A stretch of DNA of 64,000 nucleotides from the NCBI GenBank assembly GCA_037975125.1, contig CM075860.1:22739274-22803273 (forward strand). Direction: 5' to 3'. Shown here piece after piece: positions 38,653 to 54,417 of this stretch (its first letter is position 1; each line of letters opens with the position of its first letter). The notes beneath the pieces are model-generated. The model did not search any database and was not told where the DNA came from. It saw only the letters and a list, made by a program, of their open reading frames with translations. Made by a program: the position numbers and the translations under genes. The DNA is from Latrodectus hesperus. Taxonomy: Eukaryota > Arthropoda > Arachnida > Araneae > Theridiidae.

Positions 38653-38927
38653 GTTGGTGTTGTTGTGTGCCAGCTAGGCTAGCAATATGGGGTGCGCTGC
38701 TCCACTTTTCCAACTGAAACCTATTTTGGTGTTGAGCCCGACTTAATCAGTACACACATGCCATAGGGACCCGTTTATAGGGTAGGCAACCATTCACACC
38801 TCATTCATACACAGAAAGGACAAAGACAGGATAGATAGAGAAAGTACATCCATGCCCAAACCGGATTTGCACCCAGGACCTCCTTATCCGCAGTCAGGCA
38901 CGCTGACCACTGGACAAGTTGGTCGGC
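38653..38927 (-). mobile_element. SINE, family A, 13-bp target duplication
   Basis: Complete body on the minus strand. The flanks gttttaatgagtt (38640-38652) and gtttcaatgagtt (38928-38940) differ by one base. The B box is damaged (ggtgcaaatccgg on the minus strand). Confidence 0.92.
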
Positions 38928-38968
38928 GTTTCAATGAGTTAAATCATAACATTAGTAGCTTTACTTCC

Positions 38969-39245
38969 ACCTGCCCTGTCTAGTTGTCAGAGTTCCTGAC
39001 TACGGATAGGGAGGTCCTGGGTTTGAATCCAGGTTCGGGCATGGATGTACTTTCTCTCTCTCTCTATCCTGTCTTTGTCCCTTCCTTGTATGAATGAGAT
39101 GTGAATGGTTGCCTACCCTATAAACGGGTCCCTATACGGCATGTGTGTACTGAAGAAGTCGGACTCCACACCAAAATAGGGTTCAGTTGAAAAAGTGAAG
39201 TAGCGCACCCCATATTGCCAGCCTAGCTGGCACACGACAACACCA
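38969..39245 (+). mobile_element. SINE, family A, head-to-head with the preceding copy
   Basis: The head cacctgccctgtctagttgt, B box gggtttgaatccag and full body through cagcctagctggcacacgac are present. It lies 41 bp from the previous copy with the heads facing each other, so a transcript from either one could pair with the other over about 270 bp. Confidence 0.9.
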
Positions 39246-39333
39246 ACTTTATCCTTAATTGAAACACCTTAACTTCATCAATAAATTACTTAAGAACTTT
39301 GCTCAAATTAATATTATTAAACTATTTATACTA

Positions 39334-39340
<7 letters not shown>

Positions 39341-39418
<78 letters not shown>
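39341..39418. repeat. (TA)n microsatellite
   Basis: About 78 bp of TA. Confidence 0.97.
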
Positions 39419-39419
<1 letters not shown>

Positions 39420-40779
39420 CCTAAATTAAACTAATTTTTTCTTTTTTCTTTGTGAAAATATTTTATATTCCATGTAGTTTAGCATCTTTCAGAATCTCTC
39501 ATATGCAAAAATAAAGATTACTGTTTTTCTTTTATGTTGACTTTAATAAATAGTGTGTCATGGTCAAAAAAAAATAATTAGTGCACAAAAAAAGGCTTGT
39601 AAGGACGTAAATTCATTCAATTCATAGGAGTGCAGAAAAAAAGATTACTAAACTTTTAACAATGAATGAGTTACAAACGCAGTATCACTATGAATATCAA
39701 GTGACTAGAACCTCTAATTTTATTATTAAAATATTTGAAAAGAGATTTGATTAACTAAAATTGATCAGAAAATTTTCCGGGTTTATTTTTATGCTGTACC
39801 ATACTTTCGCGGCAAATATAATAAGAATAAACAAACATTAGAGTTAAACATGCATTTTTTTATAAAAGATGCAGAGAACTCCTGAGCCAGAATGGAAGAA
39901 GAAGCAAGTCCCGAAAATGGAGCCAATGTATATTTTGAAGCAGCAATCAGCTACAGAGATACGACGTTACGTTTCATTTATAAGAAGCACTGCAATCTAT
40001 TTAGAAATTTTCATTTACTTAAGCAGAATTATGTTTGAATCCATATTTATTATAAATGACTGAATGGTAACAAACATACTATAGTTATGAATACTATTGA
40101 TTTAAGTATTTGTTCAGGTATTTTTCAGGTAAAGCAGTGTATTCACCATAAATGTTCCACGACATTAACAAGAAAGGAAACGAGTATGATATATTCCAGT
40201 GAATAGTTTGAAGACTATTGTCTATATATCAATCGAGCCACTCGTGTGATTTTGATACATACCAATGTCCTTACATTTTTATTTCTGGAGTTCATAAAGC
40301 ATTAATTTACTTATCTAAATGTATATATGAAAATTTTATGAGGTGTTTAAGGAGAGTATAAAACAAAAATTGTGAGAAAAATCGCAAGGAACCTCACAAG
40401 TATAGCTATCAAAATACTTTTCGCAAAACAATCAAAAAGCAAATTTTTATGCGGTAAAAAAGGACGGTATAAGAAGTCTTATGTAGAAAATAACTCAAAA
40501 TCTCACAAATTAACTAGTAATTGGTTTTTTTACACGAATTCAAAAACTGAGGCTAATGAATTCAAAATAGAGATACCTCCGTAAAGCAAACCAGAAAATC
40601 AAACTTTATGAAAGCAATGCAAGTATTTTAAATAAAAGATATGTAAATAAACTGATAAAGGAAATTATACCGACTAGCTTTAAACTAAAAATTTGAATGC
40701 ACTGGGCATAAAGGTCTAGTTTGCAGTGGGGTAACAATGTATATGTAACGTAGTTGGCAAACGCAGTGCTTAAGTAATA
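39419..40779. other. AT-rich stretch, nothing recognised
   Basis: Frames at 39869-40063 and 40372-40584 are lysine-rich and unrecognised. No splice or promoter context makes them likely exons. Confidence 0.4.
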
Positions 40780-40781
40780 TA

Positions 40782-41557
40782 CAGGGTGATCTTTTTTAAA
40801 GTGACAGTGTTTGGAGCGTACTATAGCGCGATGTAATAGCCGAAATGACACCAAATTTCTATTTAGACACATCAAGACAAGGAAAAAAGTATTCCGTAAT
40901 AAACAATTTTAGTTTAGCCGTTAGGGGATTATATGGCGCTGCTGTAGCTTACAATAGCGAGAATTAGCATAAAACACGGGTGTCAAAGTAAAATTCAAAT
41001 GTTGTGCAATGACAGTGCCAGTAATAGGGGCTATAAAAGCAAGTAGTAAAGACAGCTCCAACAAATAATATTACCTGAAGTAAACGAGCTCCAGTGGCCA
41101 TGTCTCTCACGTTACCGAAACGTACGCTTCTGTTGGTGGAGTATCAAATGTGTCTATTCTAAAGTACAGCATAACAAAGACAGTGTGGAATATTCCTCGT
41201 GATATTTTATGCACGACTGTGGAGAACGTTGCGCACAGAATGCACGGTGTTGTTATTTCTGAGAACGGTGCTTACATTGAATGTTGTCTAATTCCTCATC
41301 GGGATAGTTAATGTAGTAAATAAACATTAATAATTGAACTGTACGATTGTATGTGTTAGTATTTTTCTTTGCTCGCATTTTATACATTGTAAAGCGCCAC
41401 AAAATGCCCTAACGTTGATTTTTGCAACTAAAATGTTTTCACGAAATATTTCTTCCCATGCCTTGATTAGTCTAAATACCAAGTTTGATGCCATTTCGGC
41501 TATTAGATCACGCTACAAGGTGCTCCAAACACTGTCCCTTTAAAAAAGATCACCCTG
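40782..41557 (+). mobile_element. 776-bp long-TIR element, copy 1 (Tc1/mariner-like, TA duplication)
   Basis: cagggtgatcttttttaaag begins the left end, and its reverse complement closes the right end. The inverted similarity extends for roughly 170-190 bp. TA lies on each side (40780-40781 and 41558-41559). The centre has ATG at 41100 reading MSLTLPKRTLLLVEY, followed 80 bases later by TKTVWNIPRDILCTTVENVA and ENGAYIEC before a stop. These resemble the first and last segments of a Tc1/mariner-superfamily transposase, so the element looks like an internal-deletion derivative. A second copy is at 48448. Confidence 0.85.
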
Positions 41558-41880
41558 TACATATGAAAAATCAAAAACACTAAATATCTCATCTAATCAT
41601 TTCTCTTTTCATTTATCTCAAGAATTATGTTCCAAATCTATTAAGACTTTAATATATGAAACAAAAAATATCCACACAAATAAAATTTTGCATAAAAAAG
41701 GACAACACAAAATATTAAGTAAGAGTTCTTCAATATAATTTATTTAATAGGTAAATTCTAAAAGCAAAATTTAAATTTTAATTGAATAAAATTTTCCCTT
41801 TTAGCCATTTTCTTTCTTATTTCTTAGCAGGAATTCTATCTACTTGTAGATCTTTTGATTAAGCAACTAATGCCGGCTCT

Positions 41881-42156
41881 ACCCTACCTGCAGGAAATGT
41901 CATACGCAAGAGGAAACGGCCAAGCATATCATTTACGAATGCGAGGCTCTTGCCCTCCCTAGATTAACTTCTTTAGGCATCATCCATACTAGAGAGTTAC
42001 ATCTAGACTCCATTAAAGGGTTATCGGACTTTATTAATAAAGTGGGTGACCCGAGCAACTGGAACTAGGAAACATTGGATTTGGAGTTAATGGTACAAAA
42101 TGCTGATTAAAGCAGAGGTGCCAATGACATTCAAACCCAACCTTAAGAAGAAGAAG
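41881..42156 (+). mobile_element. 5'-truncated LINE insertion with 12-bp target duplication
   Basis: aatgccggctct flanks it at 41869-41880 and 42157-42168. The body begins acctgcaggaaatgtcatac and reads CRKCHTQEETAKHIIYECEA, then ...DFINKVGDPSNWN and a stop. It matches the copy at 35150-35421 almost base for base. The tail is aagaagaagaag. Only about 60 codons of ORF2 plus the 3' end were inserted. Confidence 0.93.
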
Positions 42157-42168
42157 AATGCCGGCTCT

Positions 42169-43457
<1,289 letters not shown>

Positions 43458-43650
43458 AATATAAATGCAAAGTTAGGTATAGAACTAAAAGCACAAGAAT
43501 ATATAAAAATGCTTAAGTTTAGCAATACATTTAACGCAAAAGCAGCTAGATATAGCAGCTAGATTTACTAAGATATAGTTAATAATATATTTTATAAAAT
43601 ACAATGAATATTATGAAACAAAATACAATGAAAAATGCCAAATGGAGAAT

Positions 43651-43768
43651 TATTTATAAAATTAGAATAACAATGTATTTAATAAGTGAACCAGCGCAAA
43701 GCAGCTAGTATTTATAAAATTCCAATAACGAATTGTATTTTATAAGTGAAGCAGCGCAAAGCAGCTAG
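43651..43768. repeat. Tandem repeat, two units of about 60 bp
   Basis: Unit 1 (43651-43708) and unit 2 (43709-43768) both run from tatttataaaatt to cagcgcaaagcagctag. Partial words (agcagctag) upstream at 43540-43565 suggest older decayed units. Confidence 0.9.
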
Positions 43769-43845
43769 TTATAAAATTTTAAATTAAAACCATTATTAAT
43801 TAAAACCATTAATTAAAACCATTACTTATTTTCCATTCCAAAAAC

Positions 43846-44787
43846 CCAAGAGTGATGAAAGGCATATCTAAATCAACTTTACCTGTAATTTGGGAGTCTA
43901 ATAAAAAATCATGGATAACTGCAAAAATTTTCCAGGATTGATTCACTGAACATTTCTGCCCGTCTGTTAAACGTTATTCCGAAATTAAAAAACTTGAACA
44001 AAAAGCACTTCTGTTAATTGATAATGCTCCAAGCCATCCAACAAATTTATCAGACTTAACAACATGCATTCCAGTCGAAGTGGTTTTCTTGCCGCCTAAC
44101 ACAACTGCCTTAATTCAACCAATGGACCAAGGCGTTATATCAAATTTTAAGGCTTATTACTTGCGGCGAACCTTTAAGCAAATGTTTGAAAAAACAGACG
44201 GAGAAGAGAACCAGTCCATAAGAGAATTTTGGAAAAACTACAACATCGTGGATGCTGTAGAAAACATAGACCTTTCATGGAATGAGGTAACAGAAAGATC
44301 TTTGAAAGGAGTATGGAAGAATATTTAGCCGGATTTAAGTAAGAGCGATGACGTTGGACACTCTGTCGATGTGGATGAAATAGTGGAAGAGATAGTGAAA
44401 TTAACGAAGCAAACCGGTTTTGAAGGGGTAAATGTGGAAGATGTCGAAGAAATAATTCAAGAAGTAGCGGATAGTCTTTCTAATGATGAGCTCAAGGAAT
44501 TAACTGAACAAGAAGAAAACAAAAATGTTGACAGCAGTGATTCAGAAGAAGAGCAAAAAGAACTTTCGATGGCGTTTGTAAAAAGGAGTTTGTCTACCAT
44601 AACTGAAATAATGGATCAATTCATTGAAAATGATCCGAATTTTGACAGGAGCTCAAATGTAAGGTGTGGTGTTAGAGATGCTCTATCCGTTTATGAAGAA
44701 CTTTTAAGAGAACAACGCAAAAGAAAAAGGCAAACAACATTAGATGCTTTTGTCACAAAAAGGCAGAACACTGAAAACGCGGAAGGC
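43846..44787 (+). pseudogene. Tigger/pogo transposase (TIGD1-like), 5'-truncated
   Basis: The frame reads KNPRVMKGISKSTLPVIWES, KSWITAKIFQD, a TGA stop, FTEHFCPSVKR, then LLLIDNAPSHP (second catalytic D) and FLPPNTTALIQPMDQGVIS (third D, 34 residues on). It continues through WNEVTERSLKGVWKNI, a TAG stop at 44326, and PDLSKSDD to the acidic C-terminal tail, ending RQTTLDAFVTKRQNTENAEG. This is the DDE_1 family that gave rise to the TIGD genes. About 310 codons remain of roughly 550. The CENP-B-type DNA-binding domain and first catalytic D are absent. Both in-frame stops sit where Trp is usual (QDW, NIW), so each needs only one G-to-A change. The rest is open, which suggests a fairly young copy. 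Confidence 0.93.
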
Positions 44788-45091
44788 TAACTAAATATGA
44801 TTGACTTAGAATTTTATTTGTTTTTATTAAGAATATTTGTTTTGTTATTTATATTTAGTTTTTATTTTTGCAAGAAATAATAATGTGGTATTAATTTGGG
44901 CTTTAAGAAATAAATGTTTGGTTTTATTTTTATTAAAGAAACATACTTTTTAAATTTAATACCTAACCAATTTCCTAGCCATCTTCCCCTAACCCCAATA
45001 TTTACATGTAAAGATAGCCTCGTTTAGCGCTGTTTCGCATTACACTCTACTTTGATGGAACGTATCCCCCGCGTTAAGCGGGGTCTTACTG
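43846..45091 (+). mobile_element. Tigger element, right half with terminal repeat
   Basis: After the transposase stop comes an AT-rich 3' part and then gcgttaagcggggtcttactg, ending at 45091. Reversed, this begins cagtaagaccccgcttaacg, the typical Tigger terminal repeat. TA follows (45092-45093) and runs straight into a TA/CA microsatellite. The left half, including the left terminus, is missing. Confidence 0.88.
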
Positions 45092-45129
<38 letters not shown>

Positions 45130-45130
45130 T

Positions 45131-45180
<50 letters not shown>
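45092..45180. repeat. Compound (TA)n(CA)n(TA)n microsatellite
   Basis: TA at 45092-45110, CA at about 45110-45139, TA at 45139-45180. It begins at the target TA of the Tigger terminus. Confidence 0.95.
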
Positions 45181-45182
<2 letters not shown>

Positions 45183-45456
45183 CTTACATAAACCGGAAAA
45201 TATTTAAAAATCAAGCATTTCATGCAGAAATGTTGTGCGAAAATGTACTTAATTAATAAATATAATAATTTTGTAAACAATGAATATAAAATGTATTATA
45301 CGAAATACAGAAAACAGATATATTCTGTTTTCTCATATTATTCATAAATTTCAAATAAATATTAAATATCTATATAACAGTTTAAGAAACTAAAATAAGA
45401 AAAAAATTACAGAATTAGTTGTATTTATAACTTTAGTGTACATATACATATATACT

Positions 45457-48445
<2,989 letters not shown>

Positions 48446-48447
48446 TA

Positions 48448-49227
48448 CAGGGTGATCTTTTTTAAAGTGACAGTGTTTGGAGTGCCCTGTAGCGCGATCT
48501 AATGGCCGAAATGGCACCAACCTTGGTATTTAGACTAACCAAGACACGGGAAAAAAGATTACGTGAAAAAAATTTAGTTCCAGAAATGACCGCTAAGGCA
48601 TTTTGTGGCGCTTTACAATATATAAAATGTAAGAAAAGAAAAATACTTACATATACAATCGTACAGTTAAATTATAATGTTTATTTACTACATAAACTTC
48701 CCCGATGAGGAATTAGACAACATTCAATGTAAGCACAGTTCTCAGAAATAACACCGTGCATTCTGTGCACAACGTTCTCCACAGCCGTACATAACATATC
48801 ACGAGGAGCATTCCACACTGTCTTTGTTAAGTTGTCCTTTAGAATAGACAGATTTGGTACACCACCAGCATAAACGCACGTTCCGGTAACGTGAGAGGCA
48901 TGGCCACTGAAGTTCGTTTACTTCAGGCATTAATATTTGTCGGAGTTGTCTACTACTTGCTTTTATAGCCCCTATTACTGGCACTGTCATTGCACAACAT
49001 TTGCATTTTTTTTCATTCCCGTGTTTTATGCTAATTCTCATTATTGTAAACCACAACAGCACCACAAAATGCTCTAGCGACGACTTTAGGAACTAAATTT
49101 TATTTTTACGGAATCTTTTTTCCCTTGTCTTGATTAGTCTAAATACCAAGTTTGGTGTCATTTCGGCTATATTAGATATCGCTACAGGACGCTCCAAACA
49201 CTGTCACTTTAAAAAAAGATCACCTTG
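48448..49227 (-). mobile_element. 780-bp long-TIR element, copy 2 (internally inverted relative to copy 1)
   Basis: The ends cagggtgatcttttttaaag and the matching inverted right end are flanked by TA (48446-48447 and 49228-49229). The inside is in the opposite orientation to copy 1: cttttatagcccctattact here against agtaataggggctataaaag there. On the minus strand the same two coding stubs appear: MPLTLPERAFMLVVYQICLF, then TKTVWNAPRDMLCTAVENVV and SENCAYIEC. Agreement of both stubs between copies shows the deletion happened before the two copies spread. Confidence 0.88.
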
Positions 49228-49229
49228 TA

Positions 49230-50174
49230 TGTCGACAAGTTTTCCGTGTGGGCCGGAAAATCAAATTCAAATGCACATACGAGATATTAAAGCTTCCAAT
49301 ATTAACCTATACATTAAATCATTTATAAATAAATAAAAAAATTAAAAATAATTTTTGACAAGGGAATTTAAATTTAACAGGATTTTAAATGATATTTGTA
49401 TTTCATACAAATTTATATCTAAATTCTGCAACAATATTTTTTCAAAAAATAGTATCTTTGTAATTTGTGATTTATGTGGCAATTGTCACTCAGAAAATAT
49501 GAATAAAACATTTATTATAAACATGTAATAATTAAAATAGTATTATAGGAAACGTTAACCTCAAATAAATATGTATTATTAGTTTACAAGGAAGCTGATT
49601 TTTTAAATTTAATATCAAATAACGTATTACAATGTAAATTATTTTTATTGCGTCACACAATTATTTATTTACTTTAGAGTTAATTGCTCATTTATTTTCA
49701 TTACGTGATTACAGACAGAACAAAATTTTAAACATTATAAAGAAAACAAAAGTTGCAGAAATGAAACTCTTTCCAAGGACTTAGTAATTAGTACCAAGAA
49801 AATGCAACGCGCGATCAATTTTTGTATACCAAGGCTAATTGGGCCGGAAATTACAATTTGAAATGTACTCCAAAGTAATATAAGTATCTCATGCCTGAAG
49901 AATTAAATTTATGAATTCTTGAACTAAGGACCAGAGCACTAATCATATAACTATCTTCACAGTGATCAATTATGAAGAAAAATAACTGTATGAAATGCGT
50001 TACACTCGCTTATCTTTTAAATTTGAAATTATAATCAGTTTTCTTTTAAAGTATTGTTAATACGAAACCTAAACTCACCGTGCCCCATGATATAAGACAC
50101 CGTTCTTCAATTCATAAAGTCTTGAGTTTGATTGAAGCTAATGTTGAAAAATGGATTATGAATGATTTGTTTCA
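49230..50174. other. AT-rich stretch, nothing recognised
   Basis: No gene or repeat match. Confidence 0.45.
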
Positions 50175-50425
50175 GGAACAAATAGGATATATCCCCAATT
50201 GGCGACCTTTGCGAAATTTTTTCGTCACCAAACAATTCTAACACGGTTGCCATTTTTAAAAAAACCATATATATGACACAAAAATGACGTAAAAAACTAA
50301 AAAAAACTGTCAAACAAAAAATCAAAAATAGCAACACATTTTGAAATTGGCAACTCTAAAACCTAAAACACTATAATCAAAACAAACGACAGCAGATTTG
50401 GCGAGAAATATATCTTGGGATTATA
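50175..50425. mobile_element. Short relative of the 1265-bp element at 22593
   Basis: It begins ggaacaaataggatatatcc then ccaattggcgac, parallel to the terminal repeat and subterminal ttggcga of the long element. It ends with agcagatttggcgagaaata, parallel to accagatttggcgagaaatc. The inside shares ggcaac-rich AT sequence. The right terminal repeat is poorly conserved and no target duplication was found. Confidence 0.6.
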
Positions 50426-50614
50426 TATCATACTTATACCGCGTTTCATAGTCCTCTGCAGGCATATCTGATGCGGTGGGTGCTTGGGAGTTTCCTGAAT
50501 TTCTTCCCTTGTGGCACGAGAATACGGATCAATATAACTATGAAAAGTATTATTTACGTGATGTATGCTAAAATCCCATGCTGTCCAGTATGCGGTGCCA
50601 AAAGAATTGCAAGC

Positions 50615-50700
50615 ACTAGTTCACTGTGCTCAAGTGGTAGGATCTCTTCAGGGTGAAAACTCCTGGGTTCAATCCTTGGTGCTGATGAATGCTGAGCTTT
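50615..50700 (+). repeat. tRNA-like SINE head fragment
   Basis: tgctcaagtggtaggatctc resembles an A box, and cctgggttcaatcc is a B box about 30 bases later. No family body follows, since a family C SINE is inserted right behind it. Confidence 0.45.
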
Positions 50701-50725
50701 TGTTTTCTGCATGCATATCCGTTGA

Positions 50726-51102
50726 AGGGTAATGATAGCCTAGTGGTCACGGTATCGGCCTTCCATGCGAAAGGGTCGATTCCCAATGCCGCCAAGGACC
50801 CACCGAGTACATGCGGTATACCTGCTCGTTAAATCTGAAGAATCGAAAGTCCTGTGGTCGGTGCTGAACAGTCACAATGGGTGCAATGGTCTGGTGAAAA
50901 TTTCATCGCCCTTCACATCAATTACAAAATTGGGGGAGTAGATTCTCTGGTGGTGCCATCTATTGGAGGATTTAAAAAAAGAGCAAAGGCCTTTCTCCTT
51001 CGTGGTGTGTTGATTAAAACTAAAGACGCTCCCTATTGACTTAAATTCCCGTTGCCAAGGCATAGCGAGCTTGGCTCGTCCAAGTGTCATAAGTAACAAA
51101 AA
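50726..51102 (+). mobile_element. SINE, family C, 12-bp target duplication
   Basis: The head gatagcctagtggtcacgg, the family body and a tail gtgtcataagtaacaaaaa are complete. catatccgttga flanks it at 50714-50725 and 51103-51114. The B box is damaged (agggtcgattccc). Confidence 0.92.
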
Positions 51103-51114
51103 CATATCCGTTGA

Positions 51115-54100
51115 GGTGTGTGCTTGGAAATATTACTTTTCCTTGTGACAAGTAAATATTGACAATTATTTGAATTAAAAAATACCGAAAGGAAACTTAA
51201 GATATGAAAATAACCTTGCAAATTTATTAAGCTAATTTGTTTGTTATACGGTGTCACTATTACTGTGATATTGCGTCATATTTTTAATAACTATTACAAA
51301 AAGTTTTTACTGAGATCAATCTTTGTTCATTGCGTAATAAAACATTAACATAATTTTCCAGATTGTTATTTATTAACATGGGATACAAGAATAATAAGTT
51401 GAAAAACTAATTAGTTCAATACTGAAATATATAAATCATCACTTCGCATTTAATAAATACTGATTGCTTAATTTGCTAATGATTCAAGTTACGAATTTCT
51501 GAATTTGAAATTTCATTTGCTTCTTTCTTTAATTGTTAAAAGTGTCAAATTAAGGGGAGATTAATAAGTTCACGTTTAAGGATTAAAGCAAACAAAATGA
51601 ATAGTAATAAGAGAGAAACCCTAATGGAAAATTTTGAATTGACAGTGACCCTTTCTTTTTACTTATTCATGAGATTTTAAATTGCACAGTTCAGAATGTT
51701 TTTAAACTTACATCAATTTACTGTTATGAAAAATATTTGATATATTATTTCTTTTTTGAAATAAATTTCATATAAACTTCAATATAATATAAATTAAAAT
51801 ACTTAAAATTCTAATAGAATTTTTATATAAAAGATAAATTAATAGAATTCATAATATGGAAATTAAAAATTATATTATAAAAATTAAATTATCATATGCA
51901 GCTATTGTATCGAAGTATTGTATAAAAATGAAAAAAAATTAAATTTTTAAATTTTATAGAATTTTTAATTTTGATTGTTATTTTAATTTTTTGATTTATG
52001 AGTTCAATCAATTGATGATTAATGAGTTCATATTTTCTATGATTATTGAAAACACAATAAAAAAAAAAACAGAAAACTTTGTCAGAAATTTTGAAATGCC
52101 ATTATTATCATTTCAATAAATGTATTTTTTTTTAGGTATTACTTGACAGAATAATTTTTATCTTATATAATTTATTTATCATTAAGATGGATTTGAAATG
52201 TGAATTCTTTATTGAATTTATAATTTTAGAGAAATTAAAATATCGAAGAAAGTACCACCAAAAGGAATCTTTGGCTATGTAAATTACCTAACAAATTTAT
52301 TAAGCTTAGTTGTCCATTACCCGGTATCACAATAATACTAATTGTATTTGACATTTTTTTATAAATTGCTTTTACATCAAGGTATTTACTGTACGTAAAA
52401 GTTACTTACTTTTATTCATAGCACAATAATGTTACATGTTATTACGTTACACGCTTAAGCCGCAAATAAATTAAATTTGGTAGTTTAGTAATTTTAAATT
52501 TCATTCCTTATTGTAATCATTTTTTTAGTCTTTGATTAATCAATTGAATCAACTAGTATTTGATCAGCCAACATGAAATGATTAATAAAAATAAAATGAA
52601 TGATAGTTGAAATCTCCTCAGAAAATTTTGAAACAAAGTTATTTCCATTTTAATAAAATCATTAATTCATAACTATGCCTCAAAATATATGAAACCTAAA
52701 TCATTTTATTGTTATTATAAAGATTAGAAAACGTTTATTTTTGTCCTCATTATATTATCACCAAAAATGTAGAAATAAACCATAAACTCACTTATATAAA
52801 TGATAATTAACGAATATTTAAATAACGTCATTACTGTATTAACTGTATTAATTCTTCTACCTTTATAGATTTATTGACATTAATATTTAGGCTTGATTGT
52901 TAATAAGTTCACACAAAAAGCAAAATTTTCCTGTGCGAATGCCTTCTAAAATGTAACTTTTTAGAAGCATTTCCAATTTATCTTCATAGCATTTTTTTCA
53001 AAACATTTGTTAGAACAAAATGATCGAAACAACACTTTTTAATTTTTAATATAATAATTACATATTGCATAATTTTTTTGTAACCAAACTATTATAATTT
53101 AAAGAAAATTTATTTTTAACATACATTACGTTATAAAAATATTAAAAGTGAATTGGGGAAAATTTCAATATTTTTCATCGTTAAGAAAGAAACCATATTT
53201 AAGGTGAAAATACACAAAACAACTTTCGACACATTATTCGAATTAAAGGTATGAAATTTCAACCTTGTTAGTAGCATTTAAATCGCATTCAATAACAGGA
53301 ACTAATTCAATAACATGTTAGTGATACGTTCCTAATTAATTTGCAACTGTTGTTCCGACAGTGAAGGATGGTATCGAATATCAACCATTCAATGAAATGT
53401 ATATGTACTGTTAATAAGGGCAGTTTCTCTCTTAAGAATTTTGATTTGATTCACAATTTAATTGACTTCGTTTTGATGGACAAATTTTATTCGAATATAT
53501 AAATTTGTATTTTGTTGAATAGTCTTGTTTAATATGATGAAATTAATTTCTTGAAAGCTAAGGACGATTTACATTTTAAGGATTTATTGCTTATTGCAAT
53601 TTTTTTCATGTAAAAATTTCTTGTTTCCTGAAGGACAAACTGCTTAAGTATAAAATCAATAGTTTTCTAAAAAGAATTTTGTTTTAACACTGAAAATACT
53701 AATTGTTTAAAAATTCAATTGAATGGAATTTTAAGTAACATTTAATCTTTTACTTAAAGATTTGATAAAGAAGTTTATTTTAGAAAACTTATTTTTAAGG
53801 TTTTTGAAATTTATCTTATGAAAAATATATTTAATTCAATCTCTAAATAGTATTTATAATAGTTTTCTTCCTAAGTTGTTATCTTGTTTTCAGAAACAAA
53901 CTTTATTTAAATTTATTGTTTGTTTAAAGAAACGAATTTTAAAAAAATTGTTCAACTGATACATTTAATTAAATTTTAGCAGTATTTTTTGACTAAAACT
54001 TTTGTCTAGTTTTGATAGATAAATATTATACAAATATATAAATTTATTCAATTTTGAATGCAAATCTATTTTTAAAGATCATGAAGATAACTTCATGTAA

Positions 54101-54417
54101 ATTATATTCAATTTAAGTCTTAAGAAAACAATTTTAATTGGATTTTTCTCCAAAAATAATATCTTTATTTATTAAAATTTAATTTTAATTTGCATAAATT
54201 TATTTGTTTTTAGCTGATTTTAACTATGATGAAACAGATTTGTTAAAATTTAAATGTAATTTAATTATTAATCAATCAAAATTTAACATCATTTTCCTCT
54301 TAAGTTTTATTTGATAAAAAAAAAGTTGCGTTTTAAAAAATGATTTATGTTTAAAAGTGGATTTGTTACATTTTGCGAAATTTAAAATCAAATGTAAATC
54401 TTGTTTAAATATTTTGA
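51115..54417. other. 3.3-kb AT-rich desert
   Basis: The longest stretch without any recognisable element. Composition is extremely rich in A and T. I see no repeat copies, hairpins or long frames. Confidence 0.55.

Noticed and set aside
38255..38713. 152-codon minus-strand frame
   Set aside because: Runs partly through a SINE tail and otherwise through A/T-rich sequence with Phe/Lys/Ile-rich composition; no domain recognised.
43600..43830. Tandem words as a CRISPR-like array
   Set aside because: Only two full units without unique spacers, in a eukaryotic context.
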